Shown here: one piece after another, positions 1 to 12,148 of the stretch | How the letters are laid out: every line of letters starts with the position of its first letter | Position numbering within the stretch: the stretch's first letter is position 1 | Source: Solea solea | Taxonomy: Eukaryota > Chordata > Actinopteri > Pleuronectiformes > Soleidae | Direction of reading: 5' to 3' | DNA length: 64,000 nucleotides | NCBI RefSeq assembly: GCF_958295425.1 | Contig: NC_081139.1 | Span: 22,201,888 to 22,265,887 of the forward strand | Translations under genes and position numbers: made by a program | The notes under the pieces: model-generated | Database searches by the model: none | Told to the model about the DNA's origin: nothing | Seen by the model: only the letters and a program-made list of their open reading frames with translations

Positions 1-164
1 TCTAACACTGGAATACTCAAGAGTCGCCTGGATCTTAATAAGCATTGTGTGAACTCATCTTACAATGGTTTCAATGTTAAATTGCGCACTGCTGCTTTAC
101 ACAAATAAGTAATACTATAAGAGTGAACTAAGAAACATTCTAAACAAAAAGTCTTGCTTTTCAG

Positions 165-302
165 GTAAACTGGGTCCAGTGTGACGGCAGCTGCAACCAG
201 TGGTTCCACCAGGTCTGCGTGGGACTGTCTGCAGAGCGGGCAGAGAGCGAGGACTACGTTTGCATTAGCTGCACACAGCCAGACTACAAACGAGGAGAAT
301 GA
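165..302 (+). CDS. kdm5b: KDM5B-like lysine demethylase, last coding exon (PHD3 finger)
   Basis: This is the final coding exon of a histone H3K4 demethylase of the JARID1/KDM5 family; the rest lies upstream of the window. An acceptor (ttttcag) precedes position 165 and the frame reads [16 protein letters not shown], then a CxxC (CISC), and stops with TGA at 300-302. This is the Cys4-His-Cys3 second half of the C-terminal PHD finger (PHD3), which in the family reads methylated H3K4 in the nucleus. The match to the end of vertebrate KDM5B is closest, including the phrase [18 protein letters not shown] and the very short tail after the finger. KDM5A or another fish paralogue is possible because only 45 residues are visible. 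Confidence 0.82.
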   Translation, partial: VNWVQCDGSCNQWFHQVCVGLSAERAESEDYVCISCTQPDYKRGE

Positions 303-1290
303 AGACCAAAACGTGACTTTGAAGGATCAGCAGTTTTGTTGCCGCAGCACTTAAGTGCACACCTGGACTCTGTGTGCCCTGTGGCCCCCACCCACCACCC
401 CCCCACCACCAGTTATTGTCTGACTTGCCCTTAGTGAACATGGTGCTATTTACTTTTACCAGAATTACAAAAAGACTTCCGTCACTGTTTTCGTCTCGTG
501 GCTGGTTTTTCAGCTAACCAACTAACCCTTTCTGAAACTTTCCAAGACTTGATGCAGATGTACAAAATGGCAAAAATGTTTGAAGAACCAGGGATATTTT
601 TCAACCAAAAAAGTCAATTTGACATCACATTTTAAAACATTTTTGTTTTTTACATGCATCTAAACAATGTGAAACTTTTCTCTTGTAGAGTAAATATTAT
701 TTATCTAAGCAATAACTGAACTGATTAATGGAAGTTCAGTTTTCACCTGAGCTACATTTGTCCTTAGATGTTCTTTGATAGGATGCCTTTTTGAAACTTA
801 AATCCTGAAGAATTCACTTTATGAATCCTATGATATTACACCGTTCAGTTAAAAGTTGTGAACAAATGTAATCGGAAACAAGTGAGGTGATGACTGTTTG
901 TCTGAGCTTGCACACGTTTGCACCTGAATTTTGCCCATATCCCTTAAAAGTTAACTGTAGTATGAAGTCAGGTTTTTCCTTTTGCGCTGTCTGCAGAGGT
1001 AAGTAAGATGAGCACTGGATCTGTAATTCATGGTGCTGGGTGAGACTTGATGATGTTCACAGAGAAAGAATGAACTGTCCGACATCAAAGGAATGTACAT
1101 TTTGTTTTTGGGTGGATTTTCCCTTTATATGGTTTAGGATGAAATGTCGTGTTGGACTTAGATTTACACAGATTGTGTGATTGCATTGCCACGGGTATAT
1201 GACCTTTTTCTGCTCCTTTGGGTAAATAATATAATTCTTATGTTGCAGTTTGCATTATAAAATAAAAAATGTTTGTTCCCATATGCCTGG
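303..1290 (+). other. Likely 3'UTR of the kdm5b-like gene
   Basis: This AT-rich non-coding stretch follows the TGA at 300-302. A good poly(A) signal, AATAAA, lies at 1261-1266 and is followed by a GT-rich stretch, so the transcript probably ends near 1285. A second AATAAA at 1703-1708 sits inside a repeat-like tail and is less likely to be used. No further coding exon was found. Confidence 0.6.
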
Positions 1291-1640
1291 ACTTATTGAC
1301 CCTTTGTGCTGAACAATATACAGGGGATATTAATGACTGACTTTTAAATCTTTGACAAGAGACATTTTGAACTTTTCAGACCGTGAATGGAAAGCAGGTC
1401 AACATATAGTGCCTAAAGGTTGAGCAAGTGTAGAAGATTAAAATATTTTTTTTCAGCTTTTTACCTGGGAGGGGCAGGTCAAAGGCAGGGAAGCTCTTAA
1501 TGGGACATTGAATATGAAAAACAAAGATTAAATAAAAGTTGTATTCAAATCAATACTACATACTGTGGAAACTGTCTATAATGTATGTTTTTTTTAAAAA
1601 ATGTTATAGTCTTAATATATTTCTATAGTGTACTTTCTTG

Positions 1641-1716
1641 AAAATGCGTGTTTATTTAGTGTCTTTGCTGCTGTGACAATGTAAATTTCCCACTGCGGGA
1701 CCAATAAAGGACTTCT
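1641..1716 (+). repeat. LINE-type 3' tail fragment
   Basis: The wording (tgtaaatttcccactgcggg followed by accaataaagg) is that of a widespread fish retrotransposon 3' end. A related tail occurs at 32440-32525 (gaatttccccagtgtgtgat, then cagtaaag). Family assignment is from memory of such tails, not from a search. Confidence 0.4.
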
Positions 1717-1929
1717 ATTTGCATTTGTTAGGTATTGCTTGTTTAGCATTTGATTTTTTTTATGTTTGTATAAATCTAACAACGTGCCAAAGAAGAGTAA
1801 AAAAGACCTGCTGTTTCATAGGAACATGTGACCTGCATAATGATGACCTAAAACCTCAAAAAACTGTGATAAATAAAAAAAAATGTGGTGTTGTGCTGAG
1901 AGAGCTCAGCTTCACCTAACATACTGATG

Positions 1930-2107
1930 AGACCCTGAGCTTAGGGGGCGTGGCTTGCAGTACACCGCTTCGCCATTTTCCTCTTGTTGTGGTTAGCTTG
2001 CTAGCTTAGCGGGCTGTAGTTTTCCCCATTTTAACCCGTTTGCACCCATATTAAACACACCCAGGTGATTTGTAGCAACAAACTCAACCCCTGCTTTCCT
2101 CGTCATC
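1930..2107 (+). promoter_or_regulatory. nelfcd promoter and 5'UTR region
   Basis: This stretch lies between the kdm5b 3' end and the nelfcd start codon. It holds a GC-rich KLF/Sp-like box (gggggcgtgg, about 1944-1953) and GCTAGC/TTAGC words at 1993-2010. No TATA box is convincing. The transcription start cannot be fixed from sequence, but it must lie upstream of the ATG at 2108. Confidence 0.4.
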
Positions 2108-5100
2108 ATGGACGAAGAGTATTACAGCGGCGGAGGAGACTGGGAAGGAACGGAGGGAAGCACGGTGAGAGGTCGACTTGTTGCTGCCGTTTAATTAGCA
2201 TTAGCTTTGCTGCAGCTCTAGCAGCTGCTGGTTTGCTGCTGTGATAACGGAATATTAACCTTCAGGCTGCACCGATGATGCTGATGTGTTGTGATAAAAG
2301 TGGTGGAAACGTGTGCACCTGTAGTGTTAAAAAGAACCTCCGCAACAAAGTCTGAACTCACAACAGCTAAGTTAGCTGGCTAACATCAGTTACAAGCTAG
2401 CTAACATGCTGACCGTTTAGCTCCCCATCTCAACAGAACACAGAACTCAAGTTTTGCATCCGTCTTTAAAATTTTTATTTTTTATTTTGTTTAAAGCACA
2501 CCAGACTGTTGGTGTTCTGCAACACAACTCAAAGGGCTTGATGTTATATGTCAATAATGAATCATATAAGCTAAGATGTCACATTGATTCACCAGTTAAC
2601 TTTTACTTCGCTGTTTTAACCTAAAAGTGGGAGATAAAAAGATACGGTTTATAACCTGCTCTATAATCTGCTCTTTTTGTCCTTTGTTCAATTGAGATTA
2701 CTATCTTGACTAATTTCCCGAGTAATCAGTTCGCTGATTCATTGTTGTTTCACAAACCTCATAATAATGACTGTTGTTTTGTCAAGAAGATTTGTCAAGA
2801 GATTTTTTACTTTAGTGTCACAGAGAAACAGAAATCATAGAACTTGTTTTTAATTTGTCAAATGATTAATTGATTGTCAACATGGGAACATCGTTTTTCA
2901 GCTGTCAACAAAATCCCTTCAAATTTGATTATTTTTTAAGTTTTTGTTTAAGAATTAATACATATTTGAACCATCATCAGACGGAAATCTTTTTTTCTTC
3001 TAGTCCAGTAAATGTCACAACATAGTGAAAAATATTTATATGTGTTTTCCAAACGTCAAATTGACAATGTCTTCAAATGTCTTGATCTGTTCTCTAACCA
3101 AATATTCTACTAACTGGTTAATGGTTTCATTGTTGCAATCCTACAGAGAACATTACAGAATCATAAACACTTTCTATCTTTCAGGAGGAAGGTTATGCTG
3201 ATGACGGAAAGGTCCAGGAAGACTGTCTGCAGAAATTCTCCAGCAGGGACTACATCATGGAGCCGGCAATCTTCAACACCCTCAAAACGTGAGTGCCTGT
3301 CTCCAAATATTATGATCCCTCTTTCTAAAACGAGAACAATACTATCGCAGTTCCTGCATCTTTGGCTTCAACTCGCTCAGCATTCATGTGCATGGCACGA
3401 TGCCTTGCCTATCCTCTCTCTATTGGCACGACTGTCGGCATGCAGAAGCTTCCTGTTCAGTGATATACCTGTCATTTCTGTTAAGGAACCCTCCCTAAAT
3501 GTTTCACACTGGATGAAAACAAGACAGATGGGAATATTTCTTTGTGCCTCTCACAGGTCATTACATAGGACAAATGTTTAGTTTTCATCTGTTTACCAAG
3601 CTTTGGTTGTAGACAGAGCGAATTATTGACATGGTTGAAAAATTGCATGATACAGTACATTATCCACTTTTTGTTATCTGTGACTATATTTGACATATTC
3701 AGCAGCTATTGAAGTAATCAAGTCATGGACCTATACCCATTCCGTTGCATGTCTTATCCAAACAATGTCAAATTCGGCACTGCACACCCATAGTAATCGG
3801 CTGGAGAATTAATAGATGGGTTTGTGAAGAAGGAAGAGAGGCTTCAGTCATAAATTTCCTTGTCTTTATTCTCACAGGTATTTCCGAGCAGGTGGTTCTC
3901 CGGAACACGTCATCCAACTTCTGTCTGAAAACTACTCTGCTGTAGCTCAGACTGTTAACCTGCTGGCAGAGTGGCTCATCCAGATGGGTAGGTAATGGAC
4001 TAAGAAATGTGAGGTCACACCGAAGACTTTGGTTTACGTGCTCATGGCGTCTGAGTCATCAACTGTGCCAAGGAAAAACCTGCCCCTTGTTGTTTATTAA
4101 TCTGCAGTGTATTTGTTTTACTGCAGGTGTAGAGCCTGCTCAGGTCCAAGAGCGGGTTGAAAATCACCTCAAGAGTCTTCTGATAAAGCACTTCGACCCC
4201 CAGAAAGCAGATTCCATTTTCACTGTTGAGGGAGAGGTGAGATCTGCTCAAATGCTGAAGACTTGGTCATCAATGTTATATATTACTTATGTTGTAGAGG
4301 AAGCATTTGTGTGGATATGAAACTAATCGATTCTGCTGTGTTTTCAGACTCCTGCGTGGCTCGAGCAGATGATCGCACACACTACATGGAGAGATCTCTT
4401 CTATAAGTTGGCAGAGGCTCACCCAGATTGTCTCATGCTCAACTTCACTGTAAAGGTATAATTACACAAAAGAACTCAAAAACAGCCATTTTAAAACACG
4501 TCTTTATTGTTTGTATTTTCTCAATATAAGCAGTTGTTTTACTTTGCAGCAGTTTGTTTACTCACCCTTCCTCTGTGTGTCAAGCTCATTTCAGATGCCG
4601 GTTACCAGGGAGAGATCACCAGCGTGTCCACTGCGTGTCAGCAGTTGGAGGTTTTCTCTCGAGTACTGAGGACGTCTTTGGCCACTCTGCTGGATGGAGG
4701 AGAGGAGAACCTGGAGAAGAACTTGCCTGAGTTTGCTGTGAGGCTAACTTTATTTTGCACTCTATAAACTTTGATTTTGTAAAATAAAAACGTGCATGAT
4801 TACTTTGTTTTTAAGTCCTACTGCTACTTGTCATTAAGAATCGGTTCATTAATGTTAAATCTGGTTTGATCGTTTAAAATATCAGATTCTTTAAAAGGAT
4901 CTGGTATCATAGGTTTGTACCTCATACTTTTTTTTGGCTTTCCTAACTGTTTCATATGACTGACAATTACATACGTTTTTAATTGTGGACGTTCTGCCGT
5001 GAAAGAATAACTAGGGTGTCATCTCTTTACTGTTTCTGTGTTGGATGGTCTTTGCTGAGTTGTCGTTGCCTCTCTCCTGTAGAAGATGGTGTGTCATGGC

Positions 5101-8100
5101 GAACACACCTACCTCTTTGCCCAGGCCATGATGTCGATCCTGTCTCAGGAGGAACAGGGTGGTTCAGCTGTTCGCAGGATCGGCCAAGAGGTGCAGAAGT
5201 CGGCACATGAGAGGTACAGCTCTCTCTTACGGTTTGACATCTGTTCTGTCTCGTTTCACCAAATGAAACTGTTCAAGTGCAAGTAACACATGTTACTGTA
5301 ACAGAATTATGGTGATTTTGTTGAATAAAACAAGAAATAATTTAAAATGTAGAATATGAACGGACTGGGATTTAACTTGGCAAATTCATATGCCAACATG
5401 ATTCAGTATTTTTTTTTTATAGAAGAGTTCTCATTGGTTGAGGATACTTTCTCAACTTTTAAGAACCAGACACTATTGTCCTTGTCCCAGCTTTAAGCTG
5501 ACAAGAGCATAAATCCAGTCTCTTCATTAGTCCAAAATGCAGTGATATGGATTTTTACCATGTTTTCTCACAGTTGTCTGCTTTTCATTGGCCGGCTTCT
5601 TCTATTGCATCCATATCAAACCTCAGTGGTGGGAGGTGTGGAGCATGTGCAAGCTTAAGTCCAGTTGAACGTATACATGCAGTAGTAATTCAATTCCCAG
5701 TCACGTTATTTGTGTGTTGGTCCAACATTAAGAAATTCAATTTGGTACCATTTCAGTCAGACTAACCTGTTTATATTTATTTTAAAAATCCGTTTTTAGT
5801 CAGACTAACACAGTAATTCAATTTTTTTCAAAGTCCATTTAAACATTTGGGGTTTGTAACCGTGTATCAAAGATCAAAGTTCACTGTTGACGTCAGTTCT
5901 GTGGTTCGTATGTCAGAGGTCATGATGCCAGTCAGATAACCCTGGCACTCGGCACAGCAGCGGCCTACCCTCGGGCGTGCCAAGCACTGGGTGCCATGTT
6001 GTCTAAAGGAGCCCTGAATCCTGCTGATATCACAGTCCTGTTCAAGATGTTCAGTAGCATGGACCCTCCTCCTGTGGAGCTGGTGAGTACAGAGCATCTT
6101 TGACCTTGTTTATGATCACTAAATATTTGTGCTGCTCAGTGGAACGCTTACATTTCTCGTCTGTAGATAAGAGTGCCTGCCTTCCTGGACCTGTTCATGC
6201 AGTCACTATTTAAACCAGGATCAAAGATCAACCAAGACCATAAACACAAATACATCCATATCCTGGCGTACGCTGCCAGTGTGGTCGAGACGTGGAAAAA
6301 GGTACAGAAAGCTCGTAATTTTGGGAGGGACTGTTCACATGCAGTATCTTAAAACACATCAAATAACCCAGAGGTGTTTTTAACCAAGGCGGGTTTGCTC
6401 TTCTGTTGCAACAGCTTCACTTAATTAATTATTGCATTAAAACTAAATCTAAATCACAGACGATGGGGTTTACCAACACTCCTTTTTCCTCACCCCAGCT
6501 TTGCTCTTTCATGTGTGAAGAAAAATAAGAAAAAACTTGCCATGTCTGGGTTAATCCTCTTTTCCAGCTGATTCAGGAGTTTTTTGCTGTAAGGTTCAAA
6601 GTTCATTTCAGAGTGGACAAAAAACAATTTGACCTACTTCTTTGGTCCGTATATCAAATGGGTGTGCTGAAAGCACCTGCTGCGTTCAGAAAAGTTTGGA
6701 TATTTTTATCTCAGTGTGACGGGGACATGCCCAGAAAAACAGGTGTGTTGCAACGGGTGCACATGATTTGTGCATCTCCATTGAAAATAAAGTGCACAAA
6801 AGACAATGCATGTGAACAGCACCTTGAAATTAGGCTGACATGAGAAACGCATGCAGACGTGTTTACTGTAGTACAATGTCACCTGCACAGTAGACCATGT
6901 TAGGCTGTTTGTAAATATCACGTATCCTTGTTTGGTTCTGTTTTGTTCCCTGGTTCCATGCCAGCTTCTTAAACTCAGTTTCCTTGTGACACCTATTCAC
7001 TCCCAGAACAAGCGAGTTAACATAAATAAAGACGAGCACAAGTCGACTTCAAAGGCCATAGAGACCGTGCACAACCTGTGCTGCAACGAGAACAAAGGAG
7101 CTACAGAGCTGGTGGCTGAACTCGGTACTTTGTACCAGTGCATCCGGTGAGTGAACACGACCCCTGCACCACCTGCAACTCCATAAAAAAGGAAAGAATG
7201 CATTTCATTAGAGAAACACTGAAATATAACCTCCTGCATTCAGTTAAAAAGAAATAGAGATAGTTTTTAAAGCATTTGTCTGTCTGTTGTGGTAACAACC
7301 AGATAAAATGATATCCACTCAAACGCAGATTTTAGGAGTGACTGAAATTGTGTTGGAAATAATGACTTTCCTTGACTGACCTGTTTGATTTAATTTGTGT
7401 GTTCAGGTTTCCAGTCGTTGCCATGGGTGTTTTAAAGTGGGTGGACTGGACGGTTTCTGAGCCGCGTTACTTTCAGCTCCAGACTGACCACACTCCTGTA
7501 CATTTAGCTCTGCTGGATGAGGTACAACATTCCTGTCACCAAGATCAGTGTTCCGTTTTTAGTGTTGGATTTTAACATGAACTCCTCCTCTGCACAGATC
7601 TGCACGTGTCACCAGCTGCTGCACCCGCAGGTCCTCCAGCTGCTCATCAAACTCTTTGAGACGGAGCACTCTCAGCTTGACGTCATGGAGCAGGTGTGTA
7701 CTGAGCTTAGCTCACACTAAGGCTGCAGAGATTATTGATTATTAATTGATTAAGAAATTATTTTGATCATTGAGTGTTTTTTTTTAATAAATAAAACAAT
7801 CTCAGTTTTTTTCTGCTTCTTAAATGTCAATATTTTCTGGTTCTGGTTGCTTCTTCTTTCTTATGGACCAAACACATAATTGATTATTTGACAGATTCAT
7901 TGATGACAAAATAAATAAAAATCAGAAAGACCTGACTATAGCTCAGCGGTCGACCGGTCACTTCTCTTTGTTTTGACTACATGTTTCTATGACAACGCAT
8001 ATCAGTCAGCAATTCCCCCCCACAACTGCAAAGACTCCAGCTCACACATCATGTAATGTGGGATAATCAGTGATCTAAATGGATGCCTCTCATTTGACTT

Positions 8101-9256
8101 TCTTTGTTAGTGCATGTACCGTCTCTCAGCTGACTGCATGTTGTTTTATTCCCTCCCTCAGCTGGAACTGAAGAAGACGCTGCTTGACCGAATGGTTCAT
8201 CTGCTGAGTCGTGGCTACGTCCTGCCCGTAGTTGGTTACATTCGAAAGTGTCTGGAGAAACTCAACACGGATATTTCCCTCATTAGATACTTTGTGACTG
8301 AGGTAAAAGTAACATCATAAATATTTCCCAGCAACGCAGAAGTTCCTGCACATCCTTGATGTTGCAAACCTTTGATTTAAAACACGGCCTTGAAAATGGT
8401 CTTGGATTAAACAAGTTTGACTATATTGTTTTCTAGGTTAAGTATCAGCTAAGTGAAGATTTGGCATGACTCAAGTACAGTATTGTATTTTTAATGAAAT
8501 GATGTATTATCATATGTCATATGAGAAACACCTCATTTGAGAATCCTACAGTCATCTTTGGTGTTTTCAGTCCTGTATATACTGATGACTTAACATAGAC
8601 TGTACTGTTAATTCTTGAGATTGGCAATGTGACCAACACAATGTCACAAGTTCACAAATGTCACCTGCAACCACGCTGTCAATCAACGGGGGTTCATTCA
8701 TATGTGTCCTGTCTATTTTTCCTCTAAATGGAAACATAATTTACAAAACTGACACCAAGACCTGAAACTATCGATTGAGACCTTAACTCTTCAGGAAAAT
8801 GTTCACTGAAGCTCATTTTCCCATAGACTTCCATTCAAGACTACTTAATTAACCAAAAAAATACAAATATAGTCTGTTATTTACAAAAACATCCATCAGA
8901 AAGCGTTTAAAGAGTTAAACTCCAGTATTGTTCTTTTTAAAAGGTGCTGGATGTGATCGCACCTCCATATACATCAGACTTTGTTCAGCTCTTCCTGCCC
9001 ATCCTGGAGAACGACAGCATCGCAGGAACGATACGCGCAGAGGGAGAACACGATCCTGTCGCTGAGTTCATCGGTGAGTGACGACGTGCTTTTACATTTT
9101 GAGCCAGCACAGAAATGTAGTGTTCACACACACACACACATGACAGGGAAACTGGAACATAAAAACTTTATATCATCCACTTTTTTTACAATTAATGTGG
9201 TTATTACTTTTTTTTTTACAGCCCATTGCAAGTCAAACTTCATCATGATCAACTGA
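2108..9256 (+). CDS. nelfcd: Negative elongation factor C/D (TH1-like)
   Basis: This is a subunit of the nuclear NELF complex (A, B, C/D, E), which holds RNA polymerase II in promoter-proximal pause. Exons: 2108-2164, 3185-3288, 3878-3987, 4127-4236, 4348-4455, 4585-4737, 5083-5213, 5917-6082, 6167-6301, 7007-7146, 7407-7521, 7598-7693, 8162-8302, 8944-9073, 9222-9256. They join in frame to 576 aa (human about 580-590). The protein begins [12 protein letters not shown], like the shorter vertebrate start, and no better upstream ATG is seen. Nearly the whole length matches the TH1 family, for example [18 protein letters not shown] (exon 2), [20 protein letters not shown] (exon 6), [18 protein letters not shown] (exon 7) and the end [11 protein letters not shown]. 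It is convergent with ctsz, the same neighbour as on human 20q13. Confidence 0.97.
7718..7925. mobile_element. Degenerate copy of the hAT-like MITE family
   Basis: This stretch in nelfcd intron 12 starts ggctgcagagattattgatt and carries the ttaattgatt, aaccagaaa-like and cataattgattatttgacag blocks seen in the clear copies at 14362, 24739 and 31504. The terminal inverted repeats and target duplication are not preserved. Confidence 0.4.
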
Positions 9257-9690
9257 TGTGGACTCTGGAAAAAAAACATTGTTGATGGACATTGTACAAA
9301 TACGACCAAACAAGGACAGAAGATCTGTGATCTCGACGTTAACAAGTGCTCTGCTTCATTTCACTCGGAGACGAGACAGAACTTTTCAGTTTCAAGAGAA
9401 CAAGGATCATACTCCCACAGAGTGGGAGTGAAGTATCGTTTTTGGTGGCGCTGTGTGTACTTCCACACTGGCTTGCACTTGCCACTATGACCAACAGAGG
9501 GCGCCAGACGCTTGTTGCGTGAACGTCAAGTCGTTTGTCACTGAGCGGGTGGATTGAAGAAGTCTCATGATATGACAGAAGAGGCTCTGAGAAGATGCAG
9601 CAATGTTTTTCTTTTTCACCTTTTGTATTTTCTATATTATGTTGGTTTGAGTTGTTTTAAAATAAAAACCTGATCATGTAGTCTTAGTGC
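9257..9690 (+). terminator. nelfcd 3'UTR with poly(A) signal
   Basis: This is the non-coding 3' end of nelfcd, with AATAAA at 9661-9666 and a GT-rich stretch after it. It includes a CTCF-like word at 9491-9507 (CCAACAGAGGGCGCCAG). Between about 9690 and the ctsz poly(A) signal at 10284 I see nothing further, only AT-rich sequence. Confidence 0.65.
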
Positions 9691-10283
9691 TTGTCTTTTA
9701 AACTTTATAGTTGTGAACGTTACTTACTTATTTTCGATGACAAACTACATACTGCCTCAGTTCATATGGACGGCGTCTTGTGTAAGATGCGATCCCCAAA
9801 TGTACATCACTACATGGAATAAGTCAAAGCACTGCAGTTGAACTGGTTCCTCATCATGGATCAAGACTTTTCAGGACAAGAATAAAAGCAGCCTAGAAAA
9901 AGGCTTTTTAACATGTTTTTGCAGGAAAAACACAGGTGATCCTAATCACATGGCTCTGTTCAGTTCATGTCAACATTGAACCCAATATTATGCCTGAAGC
10001 TAATGGAACCATTATTGATTATTTACACCTGTGATTTTGCTGACATATCTGGAACAGATCAGGGCCAGTTACATTTATCACATAAAATTATGGCCAATAA
10101 CAAATTTAAAAAAAAAACCTTTTTTCAAACCACATTTCAACTTTGAAGACAAAGAGAAACTGAAACAGGAAAGGTTTTGTGTGAACCATCACTTTCGAGT
10201 GTCCTTTATTAGCATAGATATCGGTTATTTTCCATTTTTCTGACGTGTGGATTGTTCGGCGTGAAAACCAAATTATAAAAAGC

Positions 10284-10289
10284 TTTATT
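10284..10289 (-). terminator. Candidate ctsz poly(A) signal
   Basis: TTTATT on the + strand is AATAAA on the ctsz strand, about 310 bases beyond the ctsz stop codon. It gives a plausible 3'UTR from 10596 down to about 10265. Confidence 0.5.
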
Positions 10290-10596
10290 TGACATGAAAT
10301 GCATATAAGAAGGCACTTATTATGTTTTTGTAGAAAAACCCTGCTCCATCTGTCTGTTGTTACTCTCCCTGATTTAAAAATAATTCAGATTGTTCAAAGT
10401 CCGAACACTTGACTGTGAAGCAGGTATAAATCCAGCTGAAATTTACTTAATCCTTATTTCAAGTGTAAAAAAAAATTAAAAAGATCAAAACTTCCCTTTT
10501 CAAGATTTTGCATACAAAAATTTCCCCACTTCCAGTGAAAGGACGAGATTAATAGCACATACTTAAGCATCGTCCGGCACTGTGTGCTGTTGTCCT

Positions 10597-12110
10597 CTAA
10601 ACGTAGTCTTTAGGGACGATTGGGTCTCCGAACATACAGTCCTCCTCTACTGCCAGGTTGTATGTGCTGCCACTTCCTCCCTTGTAGGAACTGGTCACAA
10701 TCCTGAGCCAACCCTTCTCACCCTGAGAAGAAAGAAGCAAATCAGAAACTACTAATTCTGATAACCAATTGTTGTAGTCATTTTCCAGCCAAAGACATTC
10801 AAGCATGCCGACAAATGCTCGGCCATTTCTGTGAACCAGCCTGGAACCTGGACACTTGCTCTTACTGAAAACACGGCAGCCAGAAAGGACAAAAGAATAA
10901 GAGTTTCATAGTTTGACAGCCTTTTCCAACAGGAAACTCAAATTTATAAACAGCTTACACACCCTGCACTAAAGTCCATAGAGAAAATGATCAATTTTAC
11001 ATCACGGCACACACAAGTTGTTGATCCATTGCAGCCTCCGTCAGTAAGTTCAAATGTTTGAATCTAACAAAAGGCACAAACTGACCAAATGAGACAGCAG
11101 TAGACCAGCAGCTCCCACATACCTGCAAGCTAAAAATGTTAATTTTCTCTCTGGACTTTGGTGCAGGAGAGTTATCCATTTCCAAACTTCAGTTTCCAGC
11201 CAGGAAAGGCTGTCTCACCGTGGAATATAGCAGTGAACATATTCTTCATATTCTTAGACTTAAGTGGGTGTAGATTTAAATCAGTGAGACTTTAGTTAAG
11301 TGGCTACGGTCTGTTTTTCTTTCTGTGCCTGCTCTTCTGGAGTGAAGATGACAGTAAACCCTTACAACCTCTTTACTTTCACAGATGAGAAAACAAACTC
11401 CTCTCACTGCCTAAACATGATCTGTGGGACGTGGACGTACCCATGGCTCTCCCCAGGAGTTCCGCACAATCCAGTATTCGACACCGTTCTCCACGCCCCA
11501 CCCTGCCACTGAGATGATGTGGTTGATGAAGGGTTCCTCTTGGTATTCTGTGTAGACGCCTCCAGTGTACGCATCCAGCTTCTCTGTGGCCATAATCCCA
11601 CAGCTGAAGACAACAAGCACCACGGATTACATTAAAGTGAAACAATGGAGAGAAGACATGAATGTACAATCATCTACAGAGGACCTGAGCCGCTGACTGT
11701 TAATAGCTTACAGTATATTAAGTACTTACAATTGTTCATAAACACTGTAAACCATATCAGATACATACAAGGTATAATGAAGGAAATTAAACGCTGTATA
11801 AATACAGTCAACAAAAAACCTTATCGACAACTTGTGTCATAAAGCTCAAGTGTGTAAGAATGGTGAGATTGCAGATTATTACAATCTGAGGACTCCTCTG
11901 CTCAACCCTGCTGCTGTTCTCCCATACGCTTCAGGAAACTACGGTGGCCACATGTTCTTCTTATTAATTGGTTTAGTAAGCTTGTAGACACATGGCAGCA
12001 CAAGATGGCACCTTGCTTTAAGTAAAAGTGCATATAAAAGGCTTACAATCTTCTTCCAAAGGCTAAATTTACTATTTGTCAGGCAAAACCTGGATAATAA
12101 TGATGATAGC

Positions 12111-12148
<38 letters not shown>

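Noticed and set aside
3195..3581. Plus-strand open frame of 128 codons
   Set aside because: It starts within nelfcd exon 2 in another frame and runs far past the donor at 3289 into intron sequence; no recognisable protein.
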